Shown here piece after piece: positions 1 to 11,490 of a stretch of 64,000 bases of DNA. Each line of letters starts with the position of its first letter. The first letter of the stretch is position 1. The translations under genes were made by a program, and so were the position numbers. The notes below the pieces were generated by a model. It saw only the letters and a list, made by a program, of their open reading frames with translations, did no database searches and had not been told where the DNA came from. This DNA is from Amoebophrya sp. A120 (taxonomy: Eukaryota > Sar > Dinophyceae > Syndiniales > Amoebophryaceae): positions 7,222,743 to 7,286,742 of the forward strand of contig CAJINV010000002.1 of the NCBI GenBank assembly GCA_905178155.1, given 5' to 3'.

Positions 1-1
1 C

Positions 2-3000
2 CTCGCGTCGCCGGCGAAATTGGAGAAGTACTTGACTGGTGGGTTGAAAAAGGGATCGCAGGTTTTGGTATGTAGAAAGAAAAAGCCGCCGAAGGTGGAG
101 GGCGGGAACTACCTTGGATTTTCGCCTCACTTGAAGAAGTATTTCGAAGCGAATGTGAAGAGACCCATTGGGTCCGAGCTGTGGGAAAAGTTCGCACTGG
201 AGTCCGGCGTCATTTCTGAAAGTCGTCCCGAAGGAGATGCAGCAGCATCGAGAGCAGTGGCCGCCAAAACAGATCTTCCGGAGAAGAAAAAAGAACCTAT
301 GGATGAAAGATCAATAAAAAAGGAGGAGGACACGCCGCCCAGAGCTTCTGCTGCGAAAAAAACTTCCGAGGACGCGAGTCAGAAGAAGCAAGACGGCGCT
401 GCTAGTACGACGGAAAATCAACAAGCCGCCACTTGTGCCGCAATAGTCACCGCGAGACGACAGGGTCGACAAACTGGCGTCGCTCTCAGCAAAACTCCGG
501 ACACGAGTGAGCAAGACCGCCACCTCTTTCTGCAACAGCAAATGGCGTTACGAAAGGCGGCGAAAGCCAAACGCTTATCCTCCCGTCTGATCGATTCGGA
601 ATCCGCGGAAGCTTTTGAGCGGAGGCGGAAGCGACAGCGGAGGTTGCAGCGGATGTTTTTGGAACAACACGAAGTTCAGAATAGCGAATCTCTCGGGACC
701 AAATTCCTCGCTGGGTTGAGTTCTCTCTTCGGAGTAGGAGAGACTGAGCACCAGCAACAGCCTACATTCAAGACATTAGAGCAAGCGAAGGCACTTGCCA
801 AATCCAAAGACAAAGCAGAACGGCACAAACACCACACCCATCTGCAGTTCGGGCAGAACCAAGAATCCAGGGACCCCCTGGTGTTGGACGACAAGGGCTT
901 CATCCTGGAACCTCCCGCCGGAAACCCGGAGCCGGTGCGCGTGTTGCCGCATTTGCTTTCCGAGGAGATGGCGTATTTGAAAATCGTGCTCGAGTGGATT
1001 GAATTGATCAAACAAACCACGATAAAACCCAGTAGCACTTTCAGCTTCAACGTCGGAGGATCTTCATCCGCGACGGCTTCATCCCTCAGCGACTACACGA
1101 TCCCAAGACCCACCGCAGCGACCATGCTGGCGAATTTTGGCAGCTCCCTTCTGAACACCATCACGGGGCGCGAGGATTTGTCGCAGCACGAGGGTGTCAG
1201 TGCGAAATTCCTCGAGTTGGAGAAGATGAGCGACGTCGCGCTTGAAAAAAGATTGCAGCGAAATGTGGAGGAGAATGCAGATTTGGTTGGGGACACAGGA
1301 AGAGGTCAAAATGCAGAAGATAATCGGTTCGATGGTGTCACAACTTCTTCATCCACGTTCTCCACAAACTTTGCACTTTTGCAGAAGAAGTTTTTCCCTG
1401 AGTACGTGGAGTACACTAAGCGCATCGCGATGCAGAAGTACTTGCGGCTGGCGAAGATCCGCACCCAGTATTTGTCCACCCTCTCCTACACCTGTCGCAA
1501 CACGATTTCCCACGAATTTGCGCTCGATGTTGAAGTTCATTTTCCGGAAACTGCGGAACTGGTGGAGATACAAACGCGGAAAAGGGTTTTGTCCGCATTG
1601 AAACTGATGGAAATCGAGTCCCACAACAGCCACTTGGCAACAGAATCTGCGCACCAGGCTGCAGTTGCACACGAAGAAGTTGCAGTCGACAATGAAGATG
1701 AAAATGGCGGAGAAGCAGGTGGAAAAGCCAAGCCCACCATCACGGCGTTTGCGATCGGCCTGCAATTGACCCGGATCAACGAAAAGGGAGAGCTAATCGA
1801 CCCGGTGCAGCGCCGGCGTAGATTCGTGAAGAAGCGGTGGAAGAAAGCGTTTAAGAAGGTGGTCCTTCTACTGAAAGTCACCACCCAGTTCCGTTCCCTG
1901 ATCCCAGTGTATGGTAAGCGCTCAACTGCTTTCCGGGTGAAGCAGCTGAGTCAGTTTCTGATGAAGAGCAGAGGTTTCATCGAGGATTTCTCCATGGGAG
2001 CAGGGACATCAACAACAATGCAGAACAACTATCAAAGGCATCAACTTCGCGACGAGCGGCAGATGGCGAAAGCGAGGCTGTTCGCCATTCGGGATTTTTT
2101 AGAACCATCCGTTGCCGTCGACGCGGAAAGACCACAAGAGGCAGCGCTGTTGTTTCCTGGCGACAGCAACAAACCGCAAACCGTCCGAGAAACAGCAGCA
2201 GAAACGAGGCGGAAAATCGCGTTTAAGCAGGGCCGGGGGCTGATTGAGCTGCGGCAGCTGGTACCACTGGTACCCTGGGACGATTCTATGGTCGCAGGGA
2301 AAACCAAACAAGAACCGAAGAAATTGTCCGGCCGACCGGTGAAGAAGCGAGATAGCAATGCTGCAAAGGAACAGCTTTCCGCTTTCACTTACGCGACTTT
2401 GTGGGAAGAAAGCACATCGGTAACTACAAGCGCAGGATCTACTTCTCGAGCTGGCGCGACGTCTCAGCAGCAGTTTAAAAACCACATAGCCTTGCTTCAA
2501 CCTGGGCAGTTAGCGTACAAAGAGTTGGCCTACATCTTGCACGACCCGAGTTTGAATTCCTTAATTCTCCCGGTGAAAGCGCAAGTTGCGAAAACGGAGC
2601 TGCAAACTGCTTTGTTGGGTCCTGCTGGTGCTGCTCAAAATGGAGAAGACAGTCCCGATCTTATCGACAATCTGTCAAATAACAACTACACCAATCACCC
2701 CTACCGGAGACGCTTTCAGCAGAACATGCAGAAAAACCAGAATTTGCAGGCCCTCCAGCAGGCGGCGAAGTATCCAAGAAAAAAACTGTGTAACTGTAAC
2801 TTCGCAGCAAGAACAGCATCACAAATTCGTTTTGCATTACAGGCAAAACCTGTCATGTGCAGCTAGTACATGGAAACACGTATGAAAGTTGCCTATCACG
2901 TACATCCAGCATAACAAGCGTATACGGTTTTGCATTTCCTGCATCACAGACTTACACTTACACAGTTTTTTTCTTGCATACGAAGCTGGAGGTTTTGAAT

Positions 3001-4024
3001 ATCAAGGAGGAGAACAAATTTCTAGAAAAGGTCCTCCACATATGGGAGTGTCAGGTTTGAAATCGACAAAGTTGAAATAATTTGTCATGCATAAAATGGA
3101 TGCCAGTTAGACCTGCAGTCTGTAGTCGGTGCATGACAAATTTTCCCGGTCCTGGAAGCCAGTCTGTCATGCGGTTTAGGGCAAAAGAGCTGCCTTCTGT
3201 CATGCTAGTCAGCAGCCCAACTTTTGACCCTTACCAGGACTATCATCTGCCTCCCTTGCGTCCTCTGCAATAGAGTCACTTTTTGTATCGCATTTTATGC
3301 ATTACAAGTTATTTCAACTTTGTCGATTTCAACTCTGACACATCCATACCACAGAGACCGAACGGAACTGCTGCTCGGCTGCACGAACGCGGATTTCGGC
3401 GGGGGAGCTGCATCCGGTTTGTCAGCACCTGTTCCGAGGATGATTTTACACGGAAATAATCCCAACAACGCGGAAATCTGGGGTAGCAACAACCCCTGGG
3501 TTTTGCAGCCGGTTTCCGCGGGAAGAAAGTTGTCTCGGTCGCCGAGCCCAATCGACTTTCAAACCCGGAACCGGCGCGGCAGCCGGAGTCCGTCGAACCA
3601 CTTCGGGAGCAGAAGTCGGAGTCCTCCCGGCTTGGTCAGGTCGCCCAGAATAAATCACGATCGGTTGATCGGTAGTCGGAGTCGGTCGCCGAATTTGATG
3701 CTGTCCTCTCGGCGTGGTCAAGTCCTGGAGCACGTCCCAGACGATGTGTTGATTCCGCAGTTGAGTCGCGGGAATTCGCCATCCCCAGTGATCGGGCGGA
3801 GCAGGAGCGTCAGTCGCGGCGGCAGAAGTGCGTCGGCAGGTAAGCGAGTTCGGTTTAACCCGAGTGACGCTGCAGTCGAGCCGGACAAACTGCGGATTAC
3901 GGTAAAGCAACCGACGGGGGAGAGATTCAACGAAAGAGCTTTTTTGAGGCACTTGCGGAAAAGCGCTCGAGGAGAAGCGGGGCCGGATGGAGAGGTTTTG
4001 TTTCACAATGTAAGAAGGATCTAG
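2..4024 (+). CDS. Large disordered protein with RS-repeat C-terminus (5'-partial)
   Basis: The reading frame is open from the first bases of the window, so the N-terminus lies upstream. Exons inferred: 2-2770, 2986-3040 and 3354-4024, about 1164 residues in the window. Both introns are inverted-repeat elements; removing each with one 5-bp duplication gives a continuous frame (junctions AAK/LEV and VLH/RDR). The protein is rich in Lys, Glu, Gln and Ser. It has a basic stretch at 1810-1870 (RRRRFVKKRWKKAFKK) and an Arg/Ser-rich tail at 3530-3870 with repeated RSRSP-like motifs, as in splicing or nuclear-speckle proteins. No catalytic domain was recognised. A nuclear RNA-related role is inferred from the RS tail only. 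The middle exon is 55 nt and exists only because two elements flank it. Confidence 0.75.
2771..2980. mobile_element. Introner element A1
   Basis: A 210-bp element with long terminal inverted repeats: the left end begins TATCCAAGAAAAAAACTGTG and the right end is its near-perfect reverse complement. It is flanked by the 5-bp duplication CGAAG (2766-2770 and 2981-2985). Removing 2771-2985 joins lysine to leucine in frame in the RS-repeat gene. The interior carries the TGTCATG and GCATCACA motifs seen in other elements here. No GT-AG register exists. Confidence 0.9.
3041..3348. mobile_element. Introner element B1
   Basis: A 308-bp element. The left end TATGGGAGTGTCAGGTTTGA and the right end are inverted repeats of about 45 bp with few mismatches. 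The 5-bp duplication CCACA flanks it (3036-3040, 3349-3353). Removal of 3041-3353 restores the frame of the RS-repeat gene. It is nearly identical, in inverted orientation, to the element at 6662-6969. Confidence 0.9.
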
Positions 4025-5208
4025 GGAAGGAGGAGGGACGCGGATTTGAGGGACGCGGATTTTTTTTCAACATGGAAATCAGACTGAAAATCTATTCCAA
4101 GAAGAACTTTCATATTACTACTCAACAACAAGAAAGACGTTTCGAGTTTTTACGTTTCGTCCGGCTGACAAGTCACGTTTCGAATTATTTCCACTATTGT
4201 TGCAGATGCATATGCATTGAGCAAATGCAAGGTCAACAAGATGACACCAGATTCAATAGGTTTCTGTTGCAAGAACGCATGGCGAATCGTCCGCGGAGGT
4301 AAAAACAAACAAAAAAATGAATTACAGCCAGCCTACAACTTGAATTTGAATTTGTTGTCGGTTCCAACGAAGGAACCTGCACCCCCTGGCAGATTTTGAC
4401 CGTGCCTACTAGTGACTCACGACGGTCCAACATGTCCATTGCGAGCTGCTGGGCCCTGACATTCCTTGTCGTTCTCGGTTGGACGCATTACCAGAAATGT
4501 AATCGGTAGTTTGATAGACAACTTTTCGGCCACGGCGCAGGCCGCTCTGAGCACCGTCGTCCGCATCTCGATCAACAGCGAGAAATAACAAGTATTGTGC
4601 GCAGATTACTTGCTCGGTTCGTCAAGATTTACTGTTGTCGTTATTTTCGTTTACCATTTCGATTTCTCATATATCGGTCTTCTCGTCATCTATTCGGTTC
4701 ATTTGTCGTCAACTGCACAACTCAAAGTAGAATCGGTTTTTTGACTGAGAGGCGTTCCGCCTTCGGTAACCTCGTCATTTCAGCCCACTATGGCCAGCGA
4801 TTTTCGTCGTTGCTTTTAGTTGGTAGAAACACATCATACTTCGATAGCTTCCTCTACTCTCGTCCTTGCCACACCCATCTTCCAGGGATCTGTCGGCGAG
4901 AGAAGTTGTGGATTGTTGGGACCTAGGCCTCGCCAGTCTGCAGCGTCTTTCTCGCTTGAATCTGTTTCCTCCATCGACTGCTAATTTACTCCCCCTAATT
5001 TGAAGAATTTGAATTCGTTGCACATTTTACTCTTCCACTTTCAAAATGGCTCGACACCTTCTTGAACAATTGACCGTAAATGTACTACTTACGTGAGCTC
5101 TACCCCACCATTATTTACTTTCTTCCCTTTGTGTAGATCTACATTACATTTGCATTTCTGCTATTTTTTTACTTACATTGACGCGACACCCCTGGTTTTG
5201 CCCAACAT
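4025..5208. other. Intergenic, no gene recognised
   Basis: About 1.2 kb between the RS-repeat gene and the cysteine-rich gene. Only short, low-quality open frames occur. The AT-rich, pyrimidine-rich stretch near 5090-5180 may be the leader or first-exon region of the next gene; a candidate start ATG lies at 5209. Confidence 0.5.
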
Positions 5209-5444
5209 GCCAGGCGGTTACGGCGAAAACTACATGGGTGATATCACGCGCAACAACACGGCCCCATCAACTCTGCCTTGCACTTATGCAGGAACATCAT
5301 TTTCACGCGCAGAGTCAAACTCAAAGTCAACAAACACAAACACAAAGACAAGCCGGAACTAGTTCCGCGGTCTCGCAGGGTCTAGGTCATGCTGGTGGAA
5401 TCCAGGAGTTCATCTTATTTGACTCATCATGCAACTGATTCCAG

Positions 5445-7651
5445 CACTACCATCAATATGACAAGCCTTTGCAAGAAATCAAAAAGGTAGTGTCGATAGT
5501 ACGGTGTCGTGTTTGCATGTGATATCGCGTTCTTTCGGTGGCGGGGAGTCTTCTTTTGAGGAGGAGACCCGAGGGCTGCAACACGACGAAGAACTGGCCG
5601 ACGAGGAGTTTTACGTTTCCAAGCCGAAATCCATGGTGCAGCACCCGCCGCAGCAGCAAACAAATTCCATGATGTACTCCGGAGAGGTATGGCATGAAGA
5701 ATGAAGAAAGGTGACTCGTCTCTTTACAACTGCATTTGCATGCTTGGAAGAAATGAATATGTCCGGGCTATTAAGTATGCTTTCGTATCCAGATTCACGA
5801 CTCCAAAGACTCCAGCTTGTAGTTAAGTCCATTAGTTGGTACCTCAACCCTGTGAACAAAAATAAGAGCACCTTTCTCGTCCCCTCGTTTCCATAGCCGA
5901 ACCCCCAGTACCCGAGCAGCTCCCCCAGTTCCGGGCCCGCCCTGCAGTACATTCCGCAGAGTGATTTTCTGTCTGACTTCGACAAGATCGACTTCATCCT
6001 GGACGCGAAGACCGGGTGCGCGGGCTACCGCTTCCAAATCCTGGGGAGACCGACGAAGACGCAGCGCGTGCACGTGATGACGATGACAATGAGCCGGAAC
6101 TGCTTCGACAACGGCGTGATGCGGCTGTACGAGGCGATGTACGACAAACCGCGAATTTCGCCCGGGAACTTTTCCGGTCTGCGCATGCGGTTCGGCGCCT
6201 ACGACGATTTGATCGAGAACCTGGATTACGGCGACCGCCCGCCGCTCGGCGAGTACGCGCTACCCTATCTCATGGCCGTCCCGCCGAAGACCTCCATCTA
6301 CACGGACTCCCGGGGCGTGTACCGGGAGGATGGAAATTGTTGTTGCGGGGCGTCGACCAACTGCAGCTGCTGCTACACGAACATCGACTACTCGGACAAG
6401 CAGAAGGACAGAATCCCGGCCGCGGCGTTGGAGCCCGTGCCCTGCTGCGAGGGCCCGGACTGCTCCGACCCGAAAAACAAAAATTGCTGCGCCTGTGGCT
6501 GCTTCGCGAAGAAGGACAAGCGCATTTGCTGCAACTACTGCGGCCCGAAGCCCGACGCGGTCGAGCTGTTTTCGCCGCAGGAGGAGCAGAGTGCGTGCAT
6601 GCTCAACTGTTGCGGCTGCAAGCTGAACGCCTGCTGCTGCCCCTACGAGGCCGGGTGCTGCTATGGATGTGTCAGAGTTGAAATCGACAGTGTTGAAATG
6701 ACTTGTAATGCATAAAATGCGATACAAAAAGTGACTCTATTGCAGAGGACGCAAGGGAGGCAGATTATAGTCCTGGTAAGGGTCAAGAGTTGGACTGCTG
6801 ACTAGCATGACAGAAGGCAGCTCTTTTGCCCTAAACCGCATGACAGACTCGCTTCCAGGACCGGGGAAATTTGTCATGCGCCGACTACAAACTGCAGGCC
6901 TAACTGGCATCCATTTTATGCATGACAAATTATTTCAACTTTGTCGATTTCAAACCTGACACTCCCATAGCTGCGCGCACGGCCCGGTGGAGCACGAACT
7001 GGTGTACTACGAGCGCGTGCTATGCAATGCAAAAGCATCGTACTAGTATAAATTGCATCACAAATTTTGGCAAGAAGAAAAGTGGAATTTGTAATGCTGT
7101 TTTACCTTAGAAAAGAGATTTGTCATGCATATTTGCAATTAGTACGACTACGATACTTTTGCACAGGATACGTGCCCAACCACGGCAATCTGGAGCAGCC
7201 CGGGCCCTTTCACCTCCAGGCCGTCAAGATCGGGAAATGCATCAACACCTCCTCCGCGGTGGAAAAGTGCTTCGGCCACTGCTGCAATTTCTTCTGCAAC
7301 CTGCCCCCGTGCTGCTGCTCGCAGACCGGCATGAGCGGCGAATACGAGTTGCGGGACATGAAGAACCGCCTGATTTTTACCATCGAGGCGGACGCCGGGC
7401 TCTGCCCGGGCAGCGACGCGGAGTTTCGCATCATGGAGCGGCGGGACGCCGGGAGGGCCCCCGTGCAGCGGGGGTCGATCAAGATGGAAATCCCGTTCTA
7501 CGCTTGTGGGTGCGGGGCGTGCGACTCCTGCTACGGGAAGATTCGTCTAGACTTCGGCACCATCGAGGACGTGTACCAGCGGTTCCACGTCTTGGGCTTC
7601 GCCATGCAGCTCTGCGAGAAGATGGTGGGCGCGCGACGCGGAGTGGCGTGA
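5445..7651 (+). CDS. Cysteine-rich protein, possibly scramblase-like (5' exons unresolved)
   Basis: Exons supported: 5445-5486 (tentative), 5549-5686, 5897-6661, 6975-7020 and 7176-7651. Introns 5487-5548 and 5687-5896 are GT-AG; the last two are inverted-repeat elements. A Gln-rich segment at 5285-5380 is probably further 5' coding. From 5549 there are 474 residues. The body is extremely Cys-rich, with clusters such as CCCGASTNCSCC, NCCGCKLNACCC and CNLPPCCCSQ. The final exon has a beta-rich pattern (GEYELRDMKNRLIFTIEADA, later KIRLDFG) that loosely recalls phospholipid scramblases, which have Cys-rich palmitoylated segments and alternating IEI-like strands. That assignment is weak; a metal-binding or lipid-modified Cys-rich protein fits equally. 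Frame joins across both elements are exact (GCC/AHG and ERV/PNH). No ATG start could be fixed. Confidence 0.65.
6662..6969. mobile_element. Introner element B2 (inverted copy of B1)
   Basis: A 308-bp element with duplication GCTGC at 6657-6661 and 6970-6974. Its reverse complement matches the element at 3041-3348 almost base for base along its whole length, including the interior. Removing 6662-6974 joins two Cys-rich coding segments in frame. The same sequence is therefore an intron when transcribed from either strand. Confidence 0.9.
7021..7170. mobile_element. Introner element C1
   Basis: A 150-bp element. The left end TATGCAATGCAAAAGCATCG pairs with the right-end reverse complement TATCCTGTGCAAAAGTATCG, the repeat continuing to about 36 bp. 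Duplication CGTGC lies at 7016-7020 and 7171-7175. Removal joins ERV to PNH in frame. The exon between this element and B2 is only 46 nt. Confidence 0.88.
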
Positions 7652-8416
7652 AGGCGGCACGACCAGAAGCGGCAGAACTAAGTACAACATCTCTGCTGCC
7701 TTTATGGCTTTTTTTGTACGTTACGCATTTACAATTTTATCAGCATACATTTTGACATTTTTCGGGATTTTCATTCGTAAACTAGTTTAACATTTGCACA
7801 TCACATGTATTTAATAATCTTTATCATACGCATACGGACCTATTTCGTTTTTTTGTTTGGTTTAGCATAAATTCACGACTTGACGCTAACTCTAACGCAG
7901 AATTTCATCACAACTGACCCGCTAGGGCTAAAGATCATCGTTGAGTCGGTCGCACAAATATCGTTCGGTTGTTCTCTGAGGTAAGTTGAAGAGCAGTTAT
8001 TTTCCATGAGCAATAAAAATAAACATAGCGCATCCGTTCCACAGAGTAAAGTTTGAGTTCAATGGTATTCCTGTATTGTTTTTTGGCAGCCCGCGTCTTT
8101 CAGCCCAACACTAGGGTACTGCACCATACGTACGTACCTGGTCGTCACGAACTCTACAGGTTTTCTACGCTCCATGACTGGAACTATTTACAAAAACAGC
8201 ATCAAATTCAAAGTTGATGATTCGAAAAGTAATCTAGTGGAACTACAACTAAGCTTTATTGATTAAAATGCGCCAACAAGAACAGTATCGAATTTCAATT
8301 TGTTGGTATAGAAGAAGAATCTAGTAAGATAAATCCTCGCTTTACTTGTGTTGTAGCAAAACCATTTTCATGAAGATTTTATGGCGGCTTCTTTTAGTGT
8401 TCCGGAGCTCTGACTT
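7652..8416. other. Intergenic, no gene recognised
   Basis: AT-rich spacer of about 760 bp after the cysteine-rich gene, with no long open frame on either strand and no inverted-repeat element. Confidence 0.5.
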
Positions 8417-8821
8417 CTACGCGAGCAGAAGCACTGTCGTGAAGACAACTTGACGGTGTAGCTCTCGCTCCGTTTCCAGCAGCGCAACGTCGGTGTAGTT
8501 TGATGTGGTCGCCTGTTTTATTCTGCCGTGGTTTTGCCCTGGGACGAGCAACCTCGTAGCCTGCTGGAAGAACCAGGTCGGTTGATTTTTGTCGTGTGTC
8601 CTTGTGTCATTGAGTTTCAAATAAATTTGTAATTGAGGAATTTGTTCCTGCTCGTTCGCGACCGATCCTATAGCAGCATTCTCCACTTCTAGCAGTTGCT
8701 CTTTGGTCATCAAATGAACAGTATCGGTAATTTGAATTCCTTTACCAAACGTTTCAGGAGAAACATCAGCACCCTCGCATGTATTAGCGTTCGACTTCCC
8801 ACACCCACAATATTTTTGTAG
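8417..8821 (-). CDS. Possible minus-strand terminal exon, unknown protein
   Basis: On the minus strand the frame is open from 8821 to a stop at 8417-8419, 134 codons. The translation looks protein-like: a CGCGKSNANTC Cys segment, ITDTVHLMTKEQLLEVENAA, then a mixed polar stretch. There is no good start codon. Upstream on that strand is a TAA, with candidate AG acceptor sites, so it would be an internal or terminal exon. It would diverge from the dioxygenase gene that starts near 9117, leaving little space for earlier exons. It could also be a gene remnant or chance. No family was recognised. Confidence 0.3.
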   Translation of the reverse strand, partial: LQKYCGCGKSNANTCEGADVSPETFGKGIQITDTVHLMTKEQLLEVENAAIGSVANEQEQIPQLQIYLKLNDTRTHDKNQPTWFFQQATRLLVPGQNHGRIKQATTSNYTDVALLETERELHRQVVFTTVLLLA

Positions 8822-9116
8822 TTACTTGCTCAAAGTCTAAAGCTATTGGTGGTTTCTCTGACACGGTCCTTTTCACCCTCGCTCTTTTCTTTTCACCCTC
8901 GCGCGGCTTGACTAGTAAATCGAATTAAAGCAGCACCAAAATGAGATGAGTACGCATCTTTCGCAACCCCCAATTCTTGCGAGATTTTTGTGCAGGCACT
9001 TTTCGAAAGACGTTCGGGGAAGAAGTATAACGAGCACGCCCTCCTTTTTTGCGGTCGCAAGAGACCTTTCTCACAGCTGCAGCCTGCTACCACTCAACCC
9101 GCAACGAACAAGGACC

Positions 9117-10829
9117 ATGTCTACCGCAGCGACGTTTTCGAATTTTCCGACCGAGCATGAGCGTTTTCTCTTCGACCTGAATGGATACCTGGTCCTGCGC
9201 AATGTCTTCACCGAGGCAGAAATCGCGGGCATGAACGCTGAGGTCGATGGGTGGAAAAAAGAAAACAAAGTGGTATACCGGGAAAATATGAAACTAAAAA
9301 ACGCACCAACGACGACGTCGACGGAAACCCAGAAAAATGGCGATCAAACGGTCCCAAGTCCCATGAGTGGCTTGACCACGTCGGCCGAGCACTCCAGGGG
9401 CGATCTGGGGGGCATATTGTCCGCAAAAGCCTTTCGGAATGTGTTGACGCATCCAAAACTGGTCCCCTACTTCACGGCGTTGCTCGGGAGGGGCTACCGC
9501 ATGGACCACCAACCCTTTGTGATTCTGCAGAACAAGGACTCCGAGGGATTCTCACTACACGGCGGACCGGTCGGGGGGAAAGACCATCGGTATTTTGTGT
9601 ATCAATTGAAGGAAGTGAGGACTTTCACATATGATCTTCTGTTGCCTCGTTGAGTGTAGTCCTCACAACCACAAGAGTTCTTACGCTCTGTGTGTAACTA
9701 TCGTGAACGTGATGTACTACATGATGTGCTAACATTGGTTCCTGTAGATGATTTTTGTCCTGTAGATGATTCATTAAATCCTCTTCCTATCAAACTCACA
9801 GCCCCATCCCGGAGCTTCAATACCATTGCCAGAATGGTTGGATCACGCAATCCCTGCTCGCCTGTTCTGTAGCGCTGCACGACGCGCCCGCCGGCGCCGG
9901 CGGCTACGTCGTGGTCCCGGGGTCGCACAAGCTGAATTTCTCCATGCCGCACGGGTTCGACGACGCGACGACCCTACCCGGCAAGGCTTTTTTCGAAGAA
10001 CACGTGCAGCAGCCGGTGTTGAAGAAAGGGGACGTAGTATGCAAGAAAAAAACTGTGTAAGTGTAACTTTCTTTGAGAAACAACATTACAAATTTGCCCT
10101 ACATGACAGAGAAAACCTCTCATGCGTGGCATGTAAGGGAAACGGAAAACACACATGAAAAGAGGACTTCGTGGCTGTCTGGCATGACAGGTGTAACTCT
10201 GTTGCATGTTCTGCAACACAAAGTTACACTTACGCAGTTTTTTTCTTGGATACGTAGTTCTCTTCTCCGAGGCGACCATCCACGGTGCCGTCACCTGGAA
10301 GGCGGACTTCGAGCGACGAGTCGCATTGTACTATGGCGTAGTTCTCAACTGTTACATTCTCAAGTGTTACATGGATTTGTCATGCAAGAATGGGACAAGT
10401 GAAAGGGGGGAGGTTGCATCTGTAGCATTACAAATTCCGAACAGATTTGGGTTCTGTTTAGCCATTCGCAAATTTGTCATGCGAAGCAGCTTGATCGTGT
10501 GGATCTTGGTGATCATTTTGCATGACAAATCATGTAACAGTTGAGAGTGTAACGTTTGAGAACGCCATATGTACCGGTTTGCGCCGGCGAATGTCGCATA
10601 TGGAAGGATGTATCTCGGGGAGGAAACGAAAGGCCCATTTGGGCTGGATTTGAAAGAATTGACCGAAGAGGAAAAAGCGGTCTTGCTACCGCCGTATGCG
10701 GTGAGAACCGAAAGAATGTGTGTAGAAGTGGATAAGGAAGAAGGTGGCCGTGTGAAGGTAGGCTTTGACAAAAGGACCGCAGAGAAAAAAGAGCACGACT
10801 TTAAGGTGTTTGGGACGAAATGGTTTTAA
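9117..10829 (+). CDS. Phytanoyl-CoA dioxygenase (PhyH) family protein
   Basis: Fe(II)/2-oxoglutarate dioxygenase of the PhyH family, which hydroxylates acyl-CoA or other small substrates. Exons: 9117-9614, 9815-10037, 10258-10331 and 10575-10829; 349 residues. Intron 1 is GT-AG; introns 2 and 3 are inverted-repeat elements. Family landmarks in order: N-terminal FDLNGYLVLRNVFTEAEI, FSLHGGP, CQNGWITQSLLACSVALHDA, GGYVVVPGSHK, the distal TIHGAVTW His motif, and RRVALYRFAP, which appears only after the third intron is removed. Both HG-type histidines that could bind iron are present. An in-frame upstream ATG at 8946 would add 57 residues rich in Arg and Ser with few acidic residues, possibly an organelle-targeting peptide; the start is therefore uncertain. 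The substrate cannot be predicted. Confidence 0.88.
10038..10252. mobile_element. Introner element A2
   Basis: A 215-bp element of the A family (left end TATGCAAGAAAAAAACTGTG, matching inverted right end). Duplication CGTAG at 10033-10037 and 10253-10257. Removal gives GDVVLFSEATIHG, the expected PhyH motif. Confidence 0.92.
10332..10569. mobile_element. Introner element D1
   Basis: A 238-bp element with inverted repeats of about 50 bp starting TATGGCGT at both ends. Duplication TGTAC at 10327-10331 and 10570-10574. Removal reconstructs the conserved PhyH segment RRVALYRFAPANVAYG. The exon between this element and A2 is 74 nt. Confidence 0.92.
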
Positions 10830-11490
10830 TATACTTCGAGCGGGATAAGATTCAACGGAAAGTTACGGCTAGATATCTGCCGAGTTTGCGAAGAGTTAGT
10901 CGACGAACTCAAATTTAATACATTTTTCCGCGCCAGAAGATCAAAAGAGTTGTGTTCAGTGCTAGTTCACTGTACTACAGCTGTCTAGGCCGTGGACATC
11001 GACCGACGAGAGGACAGAGAGATGCAAGCAGAATTAGTAGCCACAGCTGTCCCTTATCTATGTTTCGCCAGCAGGAGCAGGAGGTATTTTCTACAGCGAG
11101 AAGTGCTACGTATTGCTACTGTACTTGGGGGCAACAAAGAGGGATCACGATCTTTACTGAGCTGAGATGAGAAGAGCACGCACGTTGGAGAGGGTTGCTT
11201 CTTTTGTGAACTGCAAGATGTGGTTGTGCGGCCACTTTGCGTATATTATATTCGTATAAGAAGGTTTTTTCTTTTCGTGGTTGCCTGAGGCTGAGACCGA
11301 GCAAGAGTAGCATCAATGTGGTTTTGGGTCACATTCGGTAAAGAATACAGCAAAAGAAGCAAGTGCGGAGCAACAAAACAAAATAAGTGGCAAAAGAAGG
11401 GAAGGTACAATAAAACACTTCATTGTGCTGGCTCGTCGGTCCGAAAAATCGTCCCTCGTCTACTCAGAGAAGTAGAGACACAACAACATC
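10830..11490. other. Intergenic, no gene recognised
   Basis: About 660 bp between the dioxygenase gene and the small gene at 11491. No convincing open frame or element; it probably holds the 3' and 5' untranslated regions of the two genes. Confidence 0.45.

Noticed and set aside
5030-5060. Dinoflagellate spliced-leader-like word near CAAAATGGCTCG
   Set aside because: It matches only part of the known leader in wrong surroundings; no full leader or donor site follows.
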